Both the position numbers and the translations under genes were made by a program. From the NCBI GenBank assembly GCA_916720285.1, contig CAKAQP010000150.1, positions 1 through 5,697 of the forward strand: 5,697 nucleotides of DNA, read 5' to 3'. This document shows, piece by piece, positions 1 through 5,697 of the stretch. The notes under the pieces are model-generated. The model saw only the letters and a list, made by a program, of their open reading frames with translations, was not told the DNA's origin and ran no database searches. Numbering within the stretch: the first letter of the stretch is position 1; every line of letters starts with the position of its first letter. The DNA comes from an uncultured Lachnoanaerobaculum sp. (GTDB taxonomy: Bacteria > Bacillota > Clostridia > Lachnospirales > Lachnospiraceae).

Positions 1-645
1 GAAATTTCGATGCCTTTACGAAGAAACGGGACATATACTTATGATTTCGGAGATTTTGACGATGTCGGAGAGTATAGATACAGTATCAGTCTGGTAAATG
101 CAGATGATGAAAGATTTGCCTTTGACAGAAGAAATTATATTGTTCATATACAGGTATTGACAAACGGAACTGATATTTATACAAATACATATCTTGAGGA
201 CCCGAATGAAACGGCAAAGCCTGCTGCAGTGGATTTTAATGTAAAATATCTTGTAGAAATAGTATATCCTAACGAGAGGGATAAGAACAAAGGCGGCTCC
301 GATACAGGGGATAATAATAGAAAAGATAATAATAAAGATAATAAAAAAGATAATAAAAAAAACGGTCAAAAAAATACAGATAAAAATAATAAAAAGCCAT
401 CAGATGATGAAAGCCGACCTGATAACAGAATAGATGGTGAGCCTTTAATTATCATAGATAAGCCGGATAATAACAAGCCCGATGATAATAATAAGGGTAA
501 AATGATTGAAGTGGCAAAGAGGTTGCAAAAGGCTATTGTAAAGACAGGAGATGATAGCTCACTTAGCTTCTATACAACTCTGTTTTTTGTTTCAACATGT
601 ATTTTTATATTACTGTTTTTTAGAAGAAAGAAAAACCACCGGTAA
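1..645 (+). CDS. Cell-wall surface protein with Spy0128-like pilin domain, C-terminal part (5' partial)
   Basis: The reading frame is open to the window's left edge (codons Glu-Ile-Ser precede the first ATG at 10), and that ATG has no visible ribosome site. This is therefore the C-terminal part of a longer protein. The first ~85 residues (GTYTYDF, VGEYRYSIS, NYIVHIQVL, ending VDFNVKY) resemble the second half of a Spy0128/FctA-type pilin isopeptide-linkage domain, whose last strand normally carries an Asn in an F-x-N-x-Y context; FNVKY fits roughly. A Lys/Asn/Asp-rich linker follows (about 280-500). The C-terminus looks like a sortase signal: VKTGD at 538-552, a hydrophobic segment YTT to LFF (571-621) and the tail RRKKNHR. 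The motif is not LPxTG; clostridial signals of the (P/V)KTGD kind are similar. Likely role: a wall-anchored adhesin or pilus-like subunit. The pilin-domain call rests on pattern similarity only, and the protein's full size is unknown. Confidence 0.72.
   Translation, partial: EISMPLRRNGTYTYDFGDFDDVGEYRYSISLVNADDERFAFDRRNYIVHIQVLTNGTDIYTNTYLEDPNETAKPAAVDFNVKYLVEIVYPNERDKNKGGSDTGDNNRKDNNKDNKKDNKKNGQKNTDKNNKKPSDDESRPDNRIDGEPLIIIDKPDNNKPDDNNKGKMIEVAKRLQKAIVKTGDDSSLSFYTTLFFVSTCIFILLFFRRKKNHR
310..360 (+). repeat. Short in-frame tandem repeat (GATAATAAA AAA units)
   Basis: Four copies of GATAATAAW separated by AAA or AGAAAA encode the run DNNRK-DNNK-DNKK-DNKK in the surface protein. After a 15-nt first unit the period is 12 nt. 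It sits in a hydrophilic low-complexity linker between the folded domain and the wall anchor, where such spacers typically span peptidoglycan. The near-identical nucleotide units could change number by slippage without breaking the frame (inference). Confidence 0.7.
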
Positions 646-673
646 ATGGTATATTTTTACATGGTGGTTTTTT
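631..673. terminator. Bidirectional intrinsic terminator between convergent genes
   Basis: AAAAACCACC (631-640) is perfectly complementary to GGTGGTTTTT (663-672). An inner stem pairs GTAAA (642-646) with TTTAC (656-660). On the plus strand the stem ends in a T run (668-673); on the minus strand the complement also ends in a T run. It lies between the surface-protein gene (stop 643-645, inside the inner stem) and the regulator gene (stop 675-677), so one hairpin can terminate both convergent transcripts. Confidence 0.85.
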
Positions 674-674
674 G

Positions 675-1760
675 TTATGATTTTAAATTCTCTTCACTTG
701 GAGGATAGCCGAACTTAGCCTTGTATCTTTTGCTGAAATAAAATATATCGGAATATCCGCATTCTGTGGCTATATCCACTATTTTCATATTACTGTTTCG
801 CAAAAGTTTTTTCGCCTTTTCAAGTCGGTAATCCGAGAGAGTTTGTTTTATCGTGCTGCCATATACTTTTTTAAACACAGTATTGATATAGGACGGATTT
901 TTACCGATATTCTTTGCAATTTCTGCTACGGTGTAATCATAATTCGAAAAATTTCTTTCTATGTCTTCAAGTATCTGCTTTCCGATAAGCTGCTCCTTGG
1001 TTAAGATAGTGTTTAATCCCATACAGTCAACACCGATCTCAACTAAAATATTCTCAAGTTTTTCTATACAGGATATATCCTTTTCAAAAATATTTTCCTG
1101 CATATACTGAACCAAGGTGAGACTTTGCAGTATATGATACTTTATATCAAGACTGTTCAGTATTTCTCTGATAAGCTTGTAAAGTGTGGTGGCGTTATAA
1201 TTTTCCAAAATATCCTTTGTATTTTCTTTTATAAAATTTGCATAAGACTCTTTATCCGAATTTGACATATATTTTATTACAGCCGGTCTTATATTACTTA
1301 TATCTTTAGCTTGTAAGATCACATTTTCTTTTTTAAACAATCCTGATAACTTAGCTATGCTTTGGTCTTTTGGAATATTTTTAGAGGATTCAATAACATC
1401 AATGCATTTATCAAGGCTTTCTAAAAGAGCTTCTTCACTTATAGGCTTTGTAAGATAGTCAAAAACACCATAGCGCATCGCCTCTACGGCAAAATTAAAA
1501 TCATTATATCCTGATAGAAGTATTATTTTTGTATTTAATTTATTTTCAAAAATATATCCGGCTACTTCAAGACCTGTGATCGATATCATTTTTATATCCA
1601 TAAGTAAAAGATCGACTTTAGTAAGTGAAAGACATTTTATAACATCTTCTCCGTCTTCACATAATGAGACTATATCTATATTTGTCCTGTTATCGGATAT
1701 AATTTTTTCAAGTCTTGCACGAATAAAATATTCATCATCGGCAATAACAAGTTTTATCAT
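675..1760 (-). CDS. YesN-type response regulator, receiver plus AraC-family DNA-binding domain
   Basis: The 361-residue cytoplasmic transcription regulator is the partner of the adjacent kinase. The N-terminal receiver (about 1-120) shows the acidic pair Asp8/Asp9, phospho-acceptor Asp55 in LLLMDIKM, Ser83 in LLSGY and Lys105 in TKP. A helical linker of no recognised fold spans about 125-260. The C-terminal AraC/XylS domain (about 262-358) holds two helix-turn-helix units, VAEIAKNIGKNPSYINTVF (278-296) and IVDIATECGYSDIFYFSKRYK (327-347), the second matching the family signature. The length is within the usual range for receiver-AraC regulators. The start ATG overlaps the kinase stop (ATGA) and has AAGGAG five bases upstream, so the two genes are co-transcribed and probably translationally coupled. 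One oddity is that the usual Pro after DIxM is replaced (DIKMIS). The likely target is the divergent sugar-importer operon (inference from context). The receiver-AraC assignment is secure; the regulon is not. Confidence 0.93.
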   Translation of the reverse strand: MIKLVIADDEYFIRARLEKIISDNRTNIDIVSLCEDGEDVIKCLSLTKVDLLLMDIKMISITGLEVAGYIFENKLNTKIILLSGYNDFNFAVEAMRYGVFDYLTKPISEEALLESLDKCIDVIESSKNIPKDQSIAKLSGLFKKENVILQAKDISNIRPAVIKYMSNSDKESYANFIKENTKDILENYNATTLYKLIREILNSLDIKYHILQSLTLVQYMQENIFEKDISCIEKLENILVEIGVDCMGLNTILTKEQLIGKQILEDIERNFSNYDYTVAEIAKNIGKNPSYINTVFKKVYGSTIKQTLSDYRLEKAKKLLRNSNMKIVDIATECGYSDIFYFSKRYKAKFGYPPSEENLKS

Positions 1761-3460
1761 AAAAGCTCCTTTTTTATTTTAAAAGAAATACTGCATCCAA
1801 GGGTTTGATTCTCAAAGTCGAGCTTGTAATCAGTACCGTAATATAGCTTTAAAATCCTGTTTATATGCTTTAGAGCAAAGTGGTGGTTATCATCGGTTTC
1901 ATCTTCAAGGATATGATTTAAATTATCCATATCTATTCCGAAGCCGTTATCAGATACTTTAAATAATATATTATCTTCGTCCTGATTTACTGTTATATTT
2001 ATATTTCCCTTATACTTTAAACCCTTTATACCATGATAAATACTGTTTTCCACCAGTGGAAGCAGTATAAGTTTCGGGCATTTAAATTGCATTATATTTC
2101 TGTCACAGTAAATGCTGTATTCAAATTTGTCATGGTATCTTACAGACATTATATCAAGATAAGCCTTGCAAGTATGTAACTCTTCTTCTATATTCACAAA
2201 ACTTTTTCCGAGGCTTAAACTTCCTCTGTAAAATTTTGAAAGATTCATCACAAGTTCCATTAAAGTTTGCTTTTCATCAAGACTTGCAAGAGAATATATA
2301 TTGTCAAGAGTGTTGTAAAGGAAATGTGGCTTTATCTGTTCATTCACCTTATCTATCTCAATACGGTTTTTCTCTTTTTCAATATCTATCAATTTGTTCT
2401 TAAGTTCATTTTGAGACTTCAACATTATATTAAAATCCCCTATAAGTTCAATCATCTCCGGAGAGTCGGCTTCATAGGAAAATTCTTTCCAATTTCCTTT
2501 ACTTACAAAGCGTGTATGTTCTACCAGAGCATAAATAGGTTTACTTAAGTTTTTGGCTATATTTTTTGACATAAAAAGTGCCAGTCCAAGAGAAAAGCAT
2601 GCAGTTATAAAAAAAGCTATTCCTATAGTGAGCGCAGGCTTTATAAAAAAGAAAAGAGGAATAAAATGTACAAGTTTCCAAGGATATGATTTTAAAGGCA
2701 TTGTATTTATAAAGCCGTAACTTGAAAAAATATGTCCTGATTTTCCTGATTTTACTGCACTTATTATAGTGTCCGTAAGAGTATTTTTCTCATTCAGATA
2801 GTCGGATTTACTTATAATATCATACTCATTATCTACAAGCAGATAAAGAGAACTTGAGGTATCAGATACCGCATATATATCGGATATGCTTTTTTCTGAG
2901 ATTATAAGCTCTATGTAGCCGTAGAGGTCACCGCTCCTGTAGTCATATATCGGATGCACATATGAAAAAGTGTCAATCAAATTATCACTGGAAGTATCAA
3001 ACTTTTTTGTGGCAAACCACTTGCCGCCTGTTACATGGATGGATTTAAAATCACTTGGATATTGTTTTCTCTCTGAACTCATAATGATACTGTAGTCTTT
3101 ATCATATATACTGATACCGTATATATATGGTGCAGGATATATAAGTTTGTAAATTTCCAGGCTCATATTGATTTTTTGAGCTGAGAAACTGTATGTATTA
3201 TTATAATAAGTATCAAAACTATGCTGTATAACATCATTGTTTAAAAGAAGTCTTGAATAGTGTGTAGCTGAAGTAAAGTAGTGATCCAGACGATTTTCTA
3301 TATGGCTAAGCTGTATATCGGAAGCCTCAATTCTGTCGTCTGTATAATAAAACATAAATACAATGCTTGTAATAAAAAACAGTATGCCTACAGGAAGTAA
3401 CACCATAAGCCTTAGACCGTTAAATAATTGTAAATAAATACTCTTACTTTTCAAACTCAT
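1757..3460 (-). CDS. YesM-type sensor histidine kinase (HisK/HATPase)
   Basis: This 567-residue membrane kinase transfers phosphate to the regulator encoded just downstream. Order of parts: first membrane helix about 18-39; an extracytoplasmic region about 40-265 with Cache-like sensor features (GISIYDKDY, YVHPIYDYRSGDLYGYIEL, LYLLVDNEYDII); second membrane helix about 275-297; a HAMP-like linker about 298-350; a coiled-coil stretch about 346-375; the His_kinase box QIKPHFLYNTLD with phospho-acceptor His379; then an ATPase domain with N box PLVENSIYHG (Asn472) and G1 box DNGFGI (504-509). The G2 region (HHFALKHINRI, 526-536) lacks the glycines typical of this family. It ends in ATGA overlap with the regulator gene. 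The start is uncertain: AGGAG directly abuts the ATG at 3460, whereas a TTG at 3454 (codon 3) sits six bases from it. The ligand is unknown; a carbohydrate is inferred from the divergent importer. Confidence 0.93.
   Translation of the reverse strand: MSLKSKSIYLQLFNGLRLMVLLPVGILFFITSIVFMFYYTDDRIEASDIQLSHIENRLDHYFTSATHYSRLLLNNDVIQHSFDTYYNNTYSFSAQKINMSLEIYKLIYPAPYIYGISIYDKDYSIIMSSERKQYPSDFKSIHVTGGKWFATKKFDTSSDNLIDTFSYVHPIYDYRSGDLYGYIELIISEKSISDIYAVSDTSSSLYLLVDNEYDIISKSDYLNEKNTLTDTIISAVKSGKSGHIFSSYGFINTMPLKSYPWKLVHFIPLFFFIKPALTIGIAFFITACFSLGLALFMSKNIAKNLSKPIYALVEHTRFVSKGNWKEFSYEADSPEMIELIGDFNIMLKSQNELKNKLIDIEKEKNRIEIDKVNEQIKPHFLYNTLDNIYSLASLDEKQTLMELVMNLSKFYRGSLSLGKSFVNIEEELHTCKAYLDIMSVRYHDKFEYSIYCDRNIMQFKCPKLILLPLVENSIYHGIKGLKYKGNINITVNQDEDNILFKVSDNGFGIDMDNLNHILEDETDDNHHFALKHINRILKLYYGTDYKLDFENQTLGCSISFKIKKELL
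1766..1771 (-). promoter_or_regulatory. Ribosome binding site of the response regulator, inside the kinase gene
   Basis: On the minus strand AAGGAG lies five bases before the regulator's ATG (1760) and within the last codons of the kinase gene. It supports this start and coupled translation through the ATGA overlap. Confidence 0.8.
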
Positions 3461-3465
3461 CTCCT
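3461..3465 (-). promoter_or_regulatory. Kinase ribosome binding site, start-deciding
   Basis: AGGAG on the minus strand touches the ATG at 3460 with no spacer, which is too close for efficient initiation there. The next in-frame start-type codon, TTG at 3454-3452, is six bases away, a normal distance. Initiation at TTG would remove two residues and change nothing in the domains. Confidence 0.6.
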
Positions 3466-3507
3466 AAAAATAGCGATAAATAACCTTATATTTTAAACTT
3501 TGTCAAA

Positions 3508-3537
3508 AATATAATTATTGATATGCGTTTTAATCAA
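3508..3537 (-). promoter_or_regulatory. Candidate promoter of the kinase-regulator operon
   Basis: Reading the minus strand, TTGATT (3537-3532) and TATATT (3513-3508) are separated by 18 bases, resembling sigma-A -35 and -10 boxes. This would give a leader of about 40 nt. A competing reading uses a perfect TTGACA (3506-3501) with a poor -10, TATTTA (3482-3477), 18 bases on, leaving only about 10 nt of leader. The region is very AT-rich, so either match could be fortuitous. Confidence 0.4.
3518..3537. promoter_or_regulatory. 20-bp inverted repeat, possible operator
   Basis: TTGAT (3518-3522) and ATCAA (3533-3537) are perfect inverted arms around ten bases containing GCG. The repeat overlaps the -35 and spacer of the candidate kinase promoter and lies about 85 bases upstream of the importer -10 box. 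That placement suits a repressor or dual regulator site, but the arms are only five bases long. It does not match a catabolite-repression (cre) site well, because the CG is off centre. Confidence 0.28.
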
Positions 3538-3620
3538 AAATTCATTGAAATAATTATACATTGGTGAGTTTAAAATGACAAGAAATCTATAAAAATTCCA
3601 TAGGATGTAAGACTCTAAAT

Positions 3621-3629
3621 TGCTATAAT
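3621..3629 (+). promoter_or_regulatory. Extended -10 promoter of the sugar-importer operon
   Basis: A perfect TATAAT (3624-3629) is preceded by TGC, forming an extended -10 (TGnTATAAT). No good -35 is present at 16-18 bases upstream (the 17-base position reads TAGGAT). Transcription would start near 3636, about 34 nt before the ATG. A strong -10 with a weak -35 is what an activator-dependent promoter often looks like, in line with control by the divergent AraC-type regulator (inference). Confidence 0.65.
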
Positions 3630-3657
3630 TTAATCATAAATTTTGTATCGTGTTTTT

Positions 3658-3666
3658 AAGGAGGAG
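3658..3666 (+). promoter_or_regulatory. Ribosome binding site of the binding-protein gene
   Basis: AAGGAGGAG contains a full AGGAGG (3659-3664), five bases before the ATG at 3670. It fixes the start there rather than at the in-frame TTG at 3643, which lies upstream of this site and would add nine residues in front of a normal signal peptide. Confidence 0.9.
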
Positions 3667-3669
3667 TTT

Positions 3670-5028
3670 ATGAAGTTAAAGAAAATTGCGATGCTGGGTA
3701 TGACATTGGCACTTTCAATCGGAGCACTCACAGCTTGTGGCTCGGGTAACAACGGAGGAAGTGAATCACAAAAGGCGGCTGATTCCGCAAACGGTTCAGG
3801 AGATTCAAGTGAAAAGATTAAGATAAGACTGCTTACCCGTATGGCAGGAACTTCAGATATTGTAAAAATCTACAACGGTATTATAGATGAATTCAAGGCA
3901 AAGCATCCTGAAGTTGAGATAATTGATGACTCACAGGGTGATGAGAGTGCATTTAACAATATCTTATCAACAGATATGGCTTCAGGTAAAATGGCAAATA
4001 TCTACCGTGTTCAGGGTGTTGCAAATCTTCAAAAGTATATTGATAACGGATTTTTATTGGATGTTACACCATATCTTGAAGCGGATCCTGAGTGGGGAAA
4101 GAGTTTTGCACCGGGAGCATTGTCATATTACAGTGTTCCGGGAAAAGAGGGAACATATGCGGTTCCTATGGAGTCGGGTCTTATAGGTGTTTATTATCAT
4201 GAGGATATATTAAAAGAGGCCGGAGTTGAAAAATTCCCTGAGACATGGGATGAGCTTTTAGCAGCAATAGATAAGTTAAATGCTAACGGTGTTACACCTA
4301 TTGCTTTAGGTGAGAGCTCAAACTACATGGGCGGACATTTACATGATCAGATTTTCTATAAGTGGCTTGGAACAGATGCTGCAAAGGAGCTTGGAAACAG
4401 AAGTAAGAAGTGGACAGACCCTGATGTTGTACAGACACTTCAGTATATCAAGGATTTAATTGATGCTAAGGCATTTGATCCTAATGCTGTAGGTATGCAG
4501 GATGATGTGGCGATGACAGCTTTCCAAAACGGCGAGGCTGCAATGGTGGTTACAGGACCTTGGATGATCGGAAGATTTACAGATCCTGAGAAGACACCTG
4601 TACATGAGGATATCAAACTTGCTAAATTCCCATATTTCAAGGAGAAACCGGAATACAAGAACTATGATATGCAGGTAATCAGTCCATATATGATAAACGG
4701 AAAGCTTGAAGGAAAAGAATTGGAGCTTACAATTGAACTTGTAAAAATGCTCACAAGCAAAGAAGCGGCAAAGAAATACGCAGAAGAAGCACAGTTTATT
4801 ATGCCTATAGAGGGTGTTGACATTGACGAGAGCAAGGTAACTCCTTTATTTGTGGAAAGCATGAAGCTTGGTGCTACAAGTGAGGGTATCGGAGTTGATG
4901 TATTTGACTTTGATGAACTTACATCTATGCAGGACAGAACAAGAAACTCAATTATGAGCTTGTTTACAGGATCAAGTGCAGAGGAAGCTGCGGCTGAGAT
5001 TCAGGCTGAGATAGATAATGCAAAATAA
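3670..5028 (+). CDS. ABC transporter sugar-binding lipoprotein (extracellular solute-binding protein family 1)
   Basis: The 452-residue binding protein captures a carbohydrate outside the membrane and hands it to the ABC permeases encoded downstream. The N-terminus is a lipoprotein signal: basic MKLKK, a hydrophobic core, then lipobox LTAC with Cys23 as lipid anchor. A Gly/Ser/Asn-rich tether follows (about 24-48). The mature part has family 1 features: IIDEFKAKHPEVEI (71-84), LLDVTPYLEAD (129-139), YAVPMESGLIGVYYHEDILKEAG (163-185), FPETWDELLAAIDKLNANGVTPIAL (189-213), FQNGEAAMVVTGPWMIGRF (285-303) and a helical C-terminus. The length is usual for the MalE/MsmE-like group. The start is set by AGGAGG upstream of 3670. 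The gene is transcribed away from the kinase operon and followed by hairpins and the permease gene. The exact sugar cannot be read from the sequence; an oligosaccharide or plant-derived sugar is plausible. Confidence 0.94.
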   Translation: MKLKKIAMLGMTLALSIGALTACGSGNNGGSESQKAADSANGSGDSSEKIKIRLLTRMAGTSDIVKIYNGIIDEFKAKHPEVEIIDDSQGDESAFNNILSTDMASGKMANIYRVQGVANLQKYIDNGFLLDVTPYLEADPEWGKSFAPGALSYYSVPGKEGTYAVPMESGLIGVYYHEDILKEAGVEKFPETWDELLAAIDKLNANGVTPIALGESSNYMGGHLHDQIFYKWLGTDAAKELGNRSKKWTDPDVVQTLQYIKDLIDAKAFDPNAVGMQDDVAMTAFQNGEAAMVVTGPWMIGRFTDPEKTPVHEDIKLAKFPYFKEKPEYKNYDMQVISPYMINGKLEGKELELTIELVKMLTSKEAAKKYAEEAQFIMPIEGVDIDESKVTPLFVESMKLGATSEGIGVDVFDFDELTSMQDRTRNSIMSLFTGSSAEEAAAEIQAEIDNAK

Positions 5029-5032
5029 GAAT

Positions 5033-5060
5033 AGCTTAGACCCGAAATATAGACTAAGCT
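5033..5060 (+). other. Intergenic hairpin 1 downstream of the binding-protein gene
   Basis: AGCTTAG (5033-5039) is a perfect inverted match to CTAAGCT (5054-5060), giving a 7-bp stem with a 14-nt loop, followed by a short TTTTAG. It begins four bases after the stop codon. Alone it would be a weak terminator; it may instead block 3' exonucleases on the binding-protein message (inference). Confidence 0.5.
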
Positions 5061-5071
5061 TTTAGAGGTAT

Positions 5072-5105
5072 TAGAGCTGTTTGATTTTACAAACAGCTCT
5101 ATTTT
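5072..5105 (+). terminator. Intergenic hairpin 2: attenuating terminator or mRNA-stabilising stem
   Basis: TAGAGCTGTTTG (5072-5083) pairs perfectly with CAAACAGCTCTA (5090-5101), a 12-bp stem with a 6-nt ATTTTA loop, followed by a short interrupted T tract (TTTTAAAT). Position and strength suit a leaky terminator between binding protein and permease. Such stems are common in ABC importer operons and leave the binding protein in excess over the membrane subunits. The T tract is too short to call it a complete stop, and the permease has no obvious separate promoter. Confidence 0.7.
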
Positions 5106-5123
5106 AAATATTAAGGAGACAAA

Positions 5124-5697
5124 ATGATAAAATTAAAAACCACCAAAGCAAAATTCACGATTTTTTTATTTATCTTGCCTGCATTACTCCTATATACGAT
5201 ATTTCAGCTGATACCTATAGCCGGAGGAATATACTTTTCCTTTGTAGAGTGGGACGGATTGGCAGGTACCAAGCTGACATTTGTAGGTTTTGATAATTAT
5301 ATAAGTGCATTTCACAATAAGCAGTTTATACTTTCACTTTCAAATATGGCAAGGATGGTTGTATTCAGTGTGCTTTTACACACACCAATAGCGCTTCTTT
5401 TAGCTGTGGCCGTAAATGCAAAGCTTAAAGGATATAGAGTGTTTAAAACAATATTTTTTGTACCGACTGTTTTTCCTATGACTGCAATAGGTCTTATGTG
5501 GTACTTTGTTTTTATGCCTACAGGCGCACTTAATACTTTGCTTACAAATATAGGATTGAAACAGTTTGCCATTCCTTGGCTGGTAAATAAAGCAACCGCA
5601 ATGAATACAATTGTAGGTGTAAATGTTTGGGCCGGAATAGGTTATTATATGGTAATCATATTGGCAGGACTTACAGTAATTCCAAAAGACTTATATG
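5124..5697 (+). CDS. ABC sugar transporter permease, MalF/UgpA type (3' partial)
   Basis: The frame runs from ATG 5124, with AAGGAG five bases upstream, to the window end without a stop: 191 residues of a protein usually near 290-310. It is an inner-membrane subunit forming the translocation path together with a second permease. The N-terminus KLKTTKAKFTIFLFILPALLLYTIFQLIPI with a first membrane helix (about 11-34), then YFSFVEWDG and TFVGFDNYISAF, is typical of MalF/UgpA-like permeases. Further hydrophobic helices lie at about 76-97, 107-130 and 161-184. VFKTIFFVPTVFPMTAIGLMW (106-126) is the conserved start of the transport core. The visible end, LAGLTVIPKDLY, directly precedes where the EAA loop that contacts the ATPase is expected. 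It belongs to the binding-protein operon; a second permease probably follows outside the window. Confidence 0.93.
   Translation, partial: MIKLKTTKAKFTIFLFILPALLLYTIFQLIPIAGGIYFSFVEWDGLAGTKLTFVGFDNYISAFHNKQFILSLSNMARMVVFSVLLHTPIALLLAVAVNAKLKGYRVFKTIFFVPTVFPMTAIGLMWYFVFMPTGALNTLLTNIGLKQFAIPWLVNKATAMNTIVGVNVWAGIGYYMVIILAGLTVIPKDLY

Noticed and set aside
310..360. CRISPR-like or regulatory direct repeat
   Set aside because: The units are about 12 nt, in frame, without spacers, and encode a low-complexity protein linker.
16..369. Minus-strand open frame of 117 codons opposite the surface protein
   Set aside because: It is an Ile/Phe-rich antisense shadow of the Asn/Lys/Asp-rich coding strand, with no ribosome site and no recognisable domain.
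2267..2548. Plus-strand open frame inside the kinase gene
   Set aside because: It lies entirely opposite a well-supported kinase domain region and has no family features.
3518..3537. Catabolite-control (cre) site
   Set aside because: The CG is off centre within the repeat and key positions of the cre consensus do not match on either strand.
3643..3669. Upstream TTG extension of the binding-protein gene
   Set aside because: It starts upstream of the AGGAGG and puts MYRVFKEEF before a complete lipoprotein signal; ATG 3670 has ideal ribosome-site spacing.
3461..3669. Riboswitch or small RNA in the divergent region
   Set aside because: The predicted leaders are short (about 10-40 nt) and no conserved aptamer-like structure is visible.
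4440..4862. Two minus-strand open frames opposite the binding-protein gene
   Set aside because: They are antisense to conserved family 1 motifs and their Ser/Ile-rich translations look like shadows.
1..5697. Novel defence, mobile or biosynthetic system
   Set aside because: All genes fit known families in a common arrangement; no transposase, integrase, tRNA, insertion-sequence ends or unknown gene cluster is visible.

Overview
The window is AT-rich, with low-GC Firmicute features: strong AGGAG-type ribosome binding sites, a lipobox lipoprotein, a sortase-type surface anchor and a YesM/YesN two-component pair. A Clostridia member, probably Lachnospiraceae, fits best. This is inferred from gene style, and the species cannot be named.

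Layout: (1) Positions 1-645, plus strand: the C-terminal part of a cell-wall surface protein. It has the end of a Spy0128/FctA-like pilin isopeptide domain, a Lys/Asn/Asp-rich linker and a degenerate sorting signal (VKTGD, hydrophobic segment, basic tail). (2) Positions 631-673: a hairpin serving as a shared bidirectional terminator. (3) Positions 675-3460, minus strand: a two-gene operon of a YesM-type sensor histidine kinase followed by a YesN-type response regulator, overlapping by ATGA. (4) Positions 3461-3669: a divergent regulatory region with an extended -10 promoter toward the plus strand, candidate kinase promoters toward the minus strand, and a 20-bp inverted repeat. (5) Positions 3670-5028, plus strand: a family 1 sugar-binding lipoprotein. 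(6) Positions 5029-5123: two successive hairpins. (7) Positions 5124-5697, plus strand: the first permease of the same ABC importer, cut by the window end just before its EAA loop.

How they work together (inference from layout and family knowledge): the kinase probably senses an extracellular carbohydrate or a liganded binding protein and phosphorylates the regulator. The regulator then activates the divergently transcribed importer operon. The binding protein delivers substrate to the permease; the second permease usual for this family is expected beyond the right edge. The intergenic hairpins probably keep binding-protein expression above permease expression. The surface protein is on the other side of a terminator and is probably functionally separate.

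I see no previously undescribed system here. The points worth a second look are small: a possible TTG start and a degenerate G2 box in the kinase, the tandem hairpins, the operator-like repeat, and the non-canonical sorting signal.
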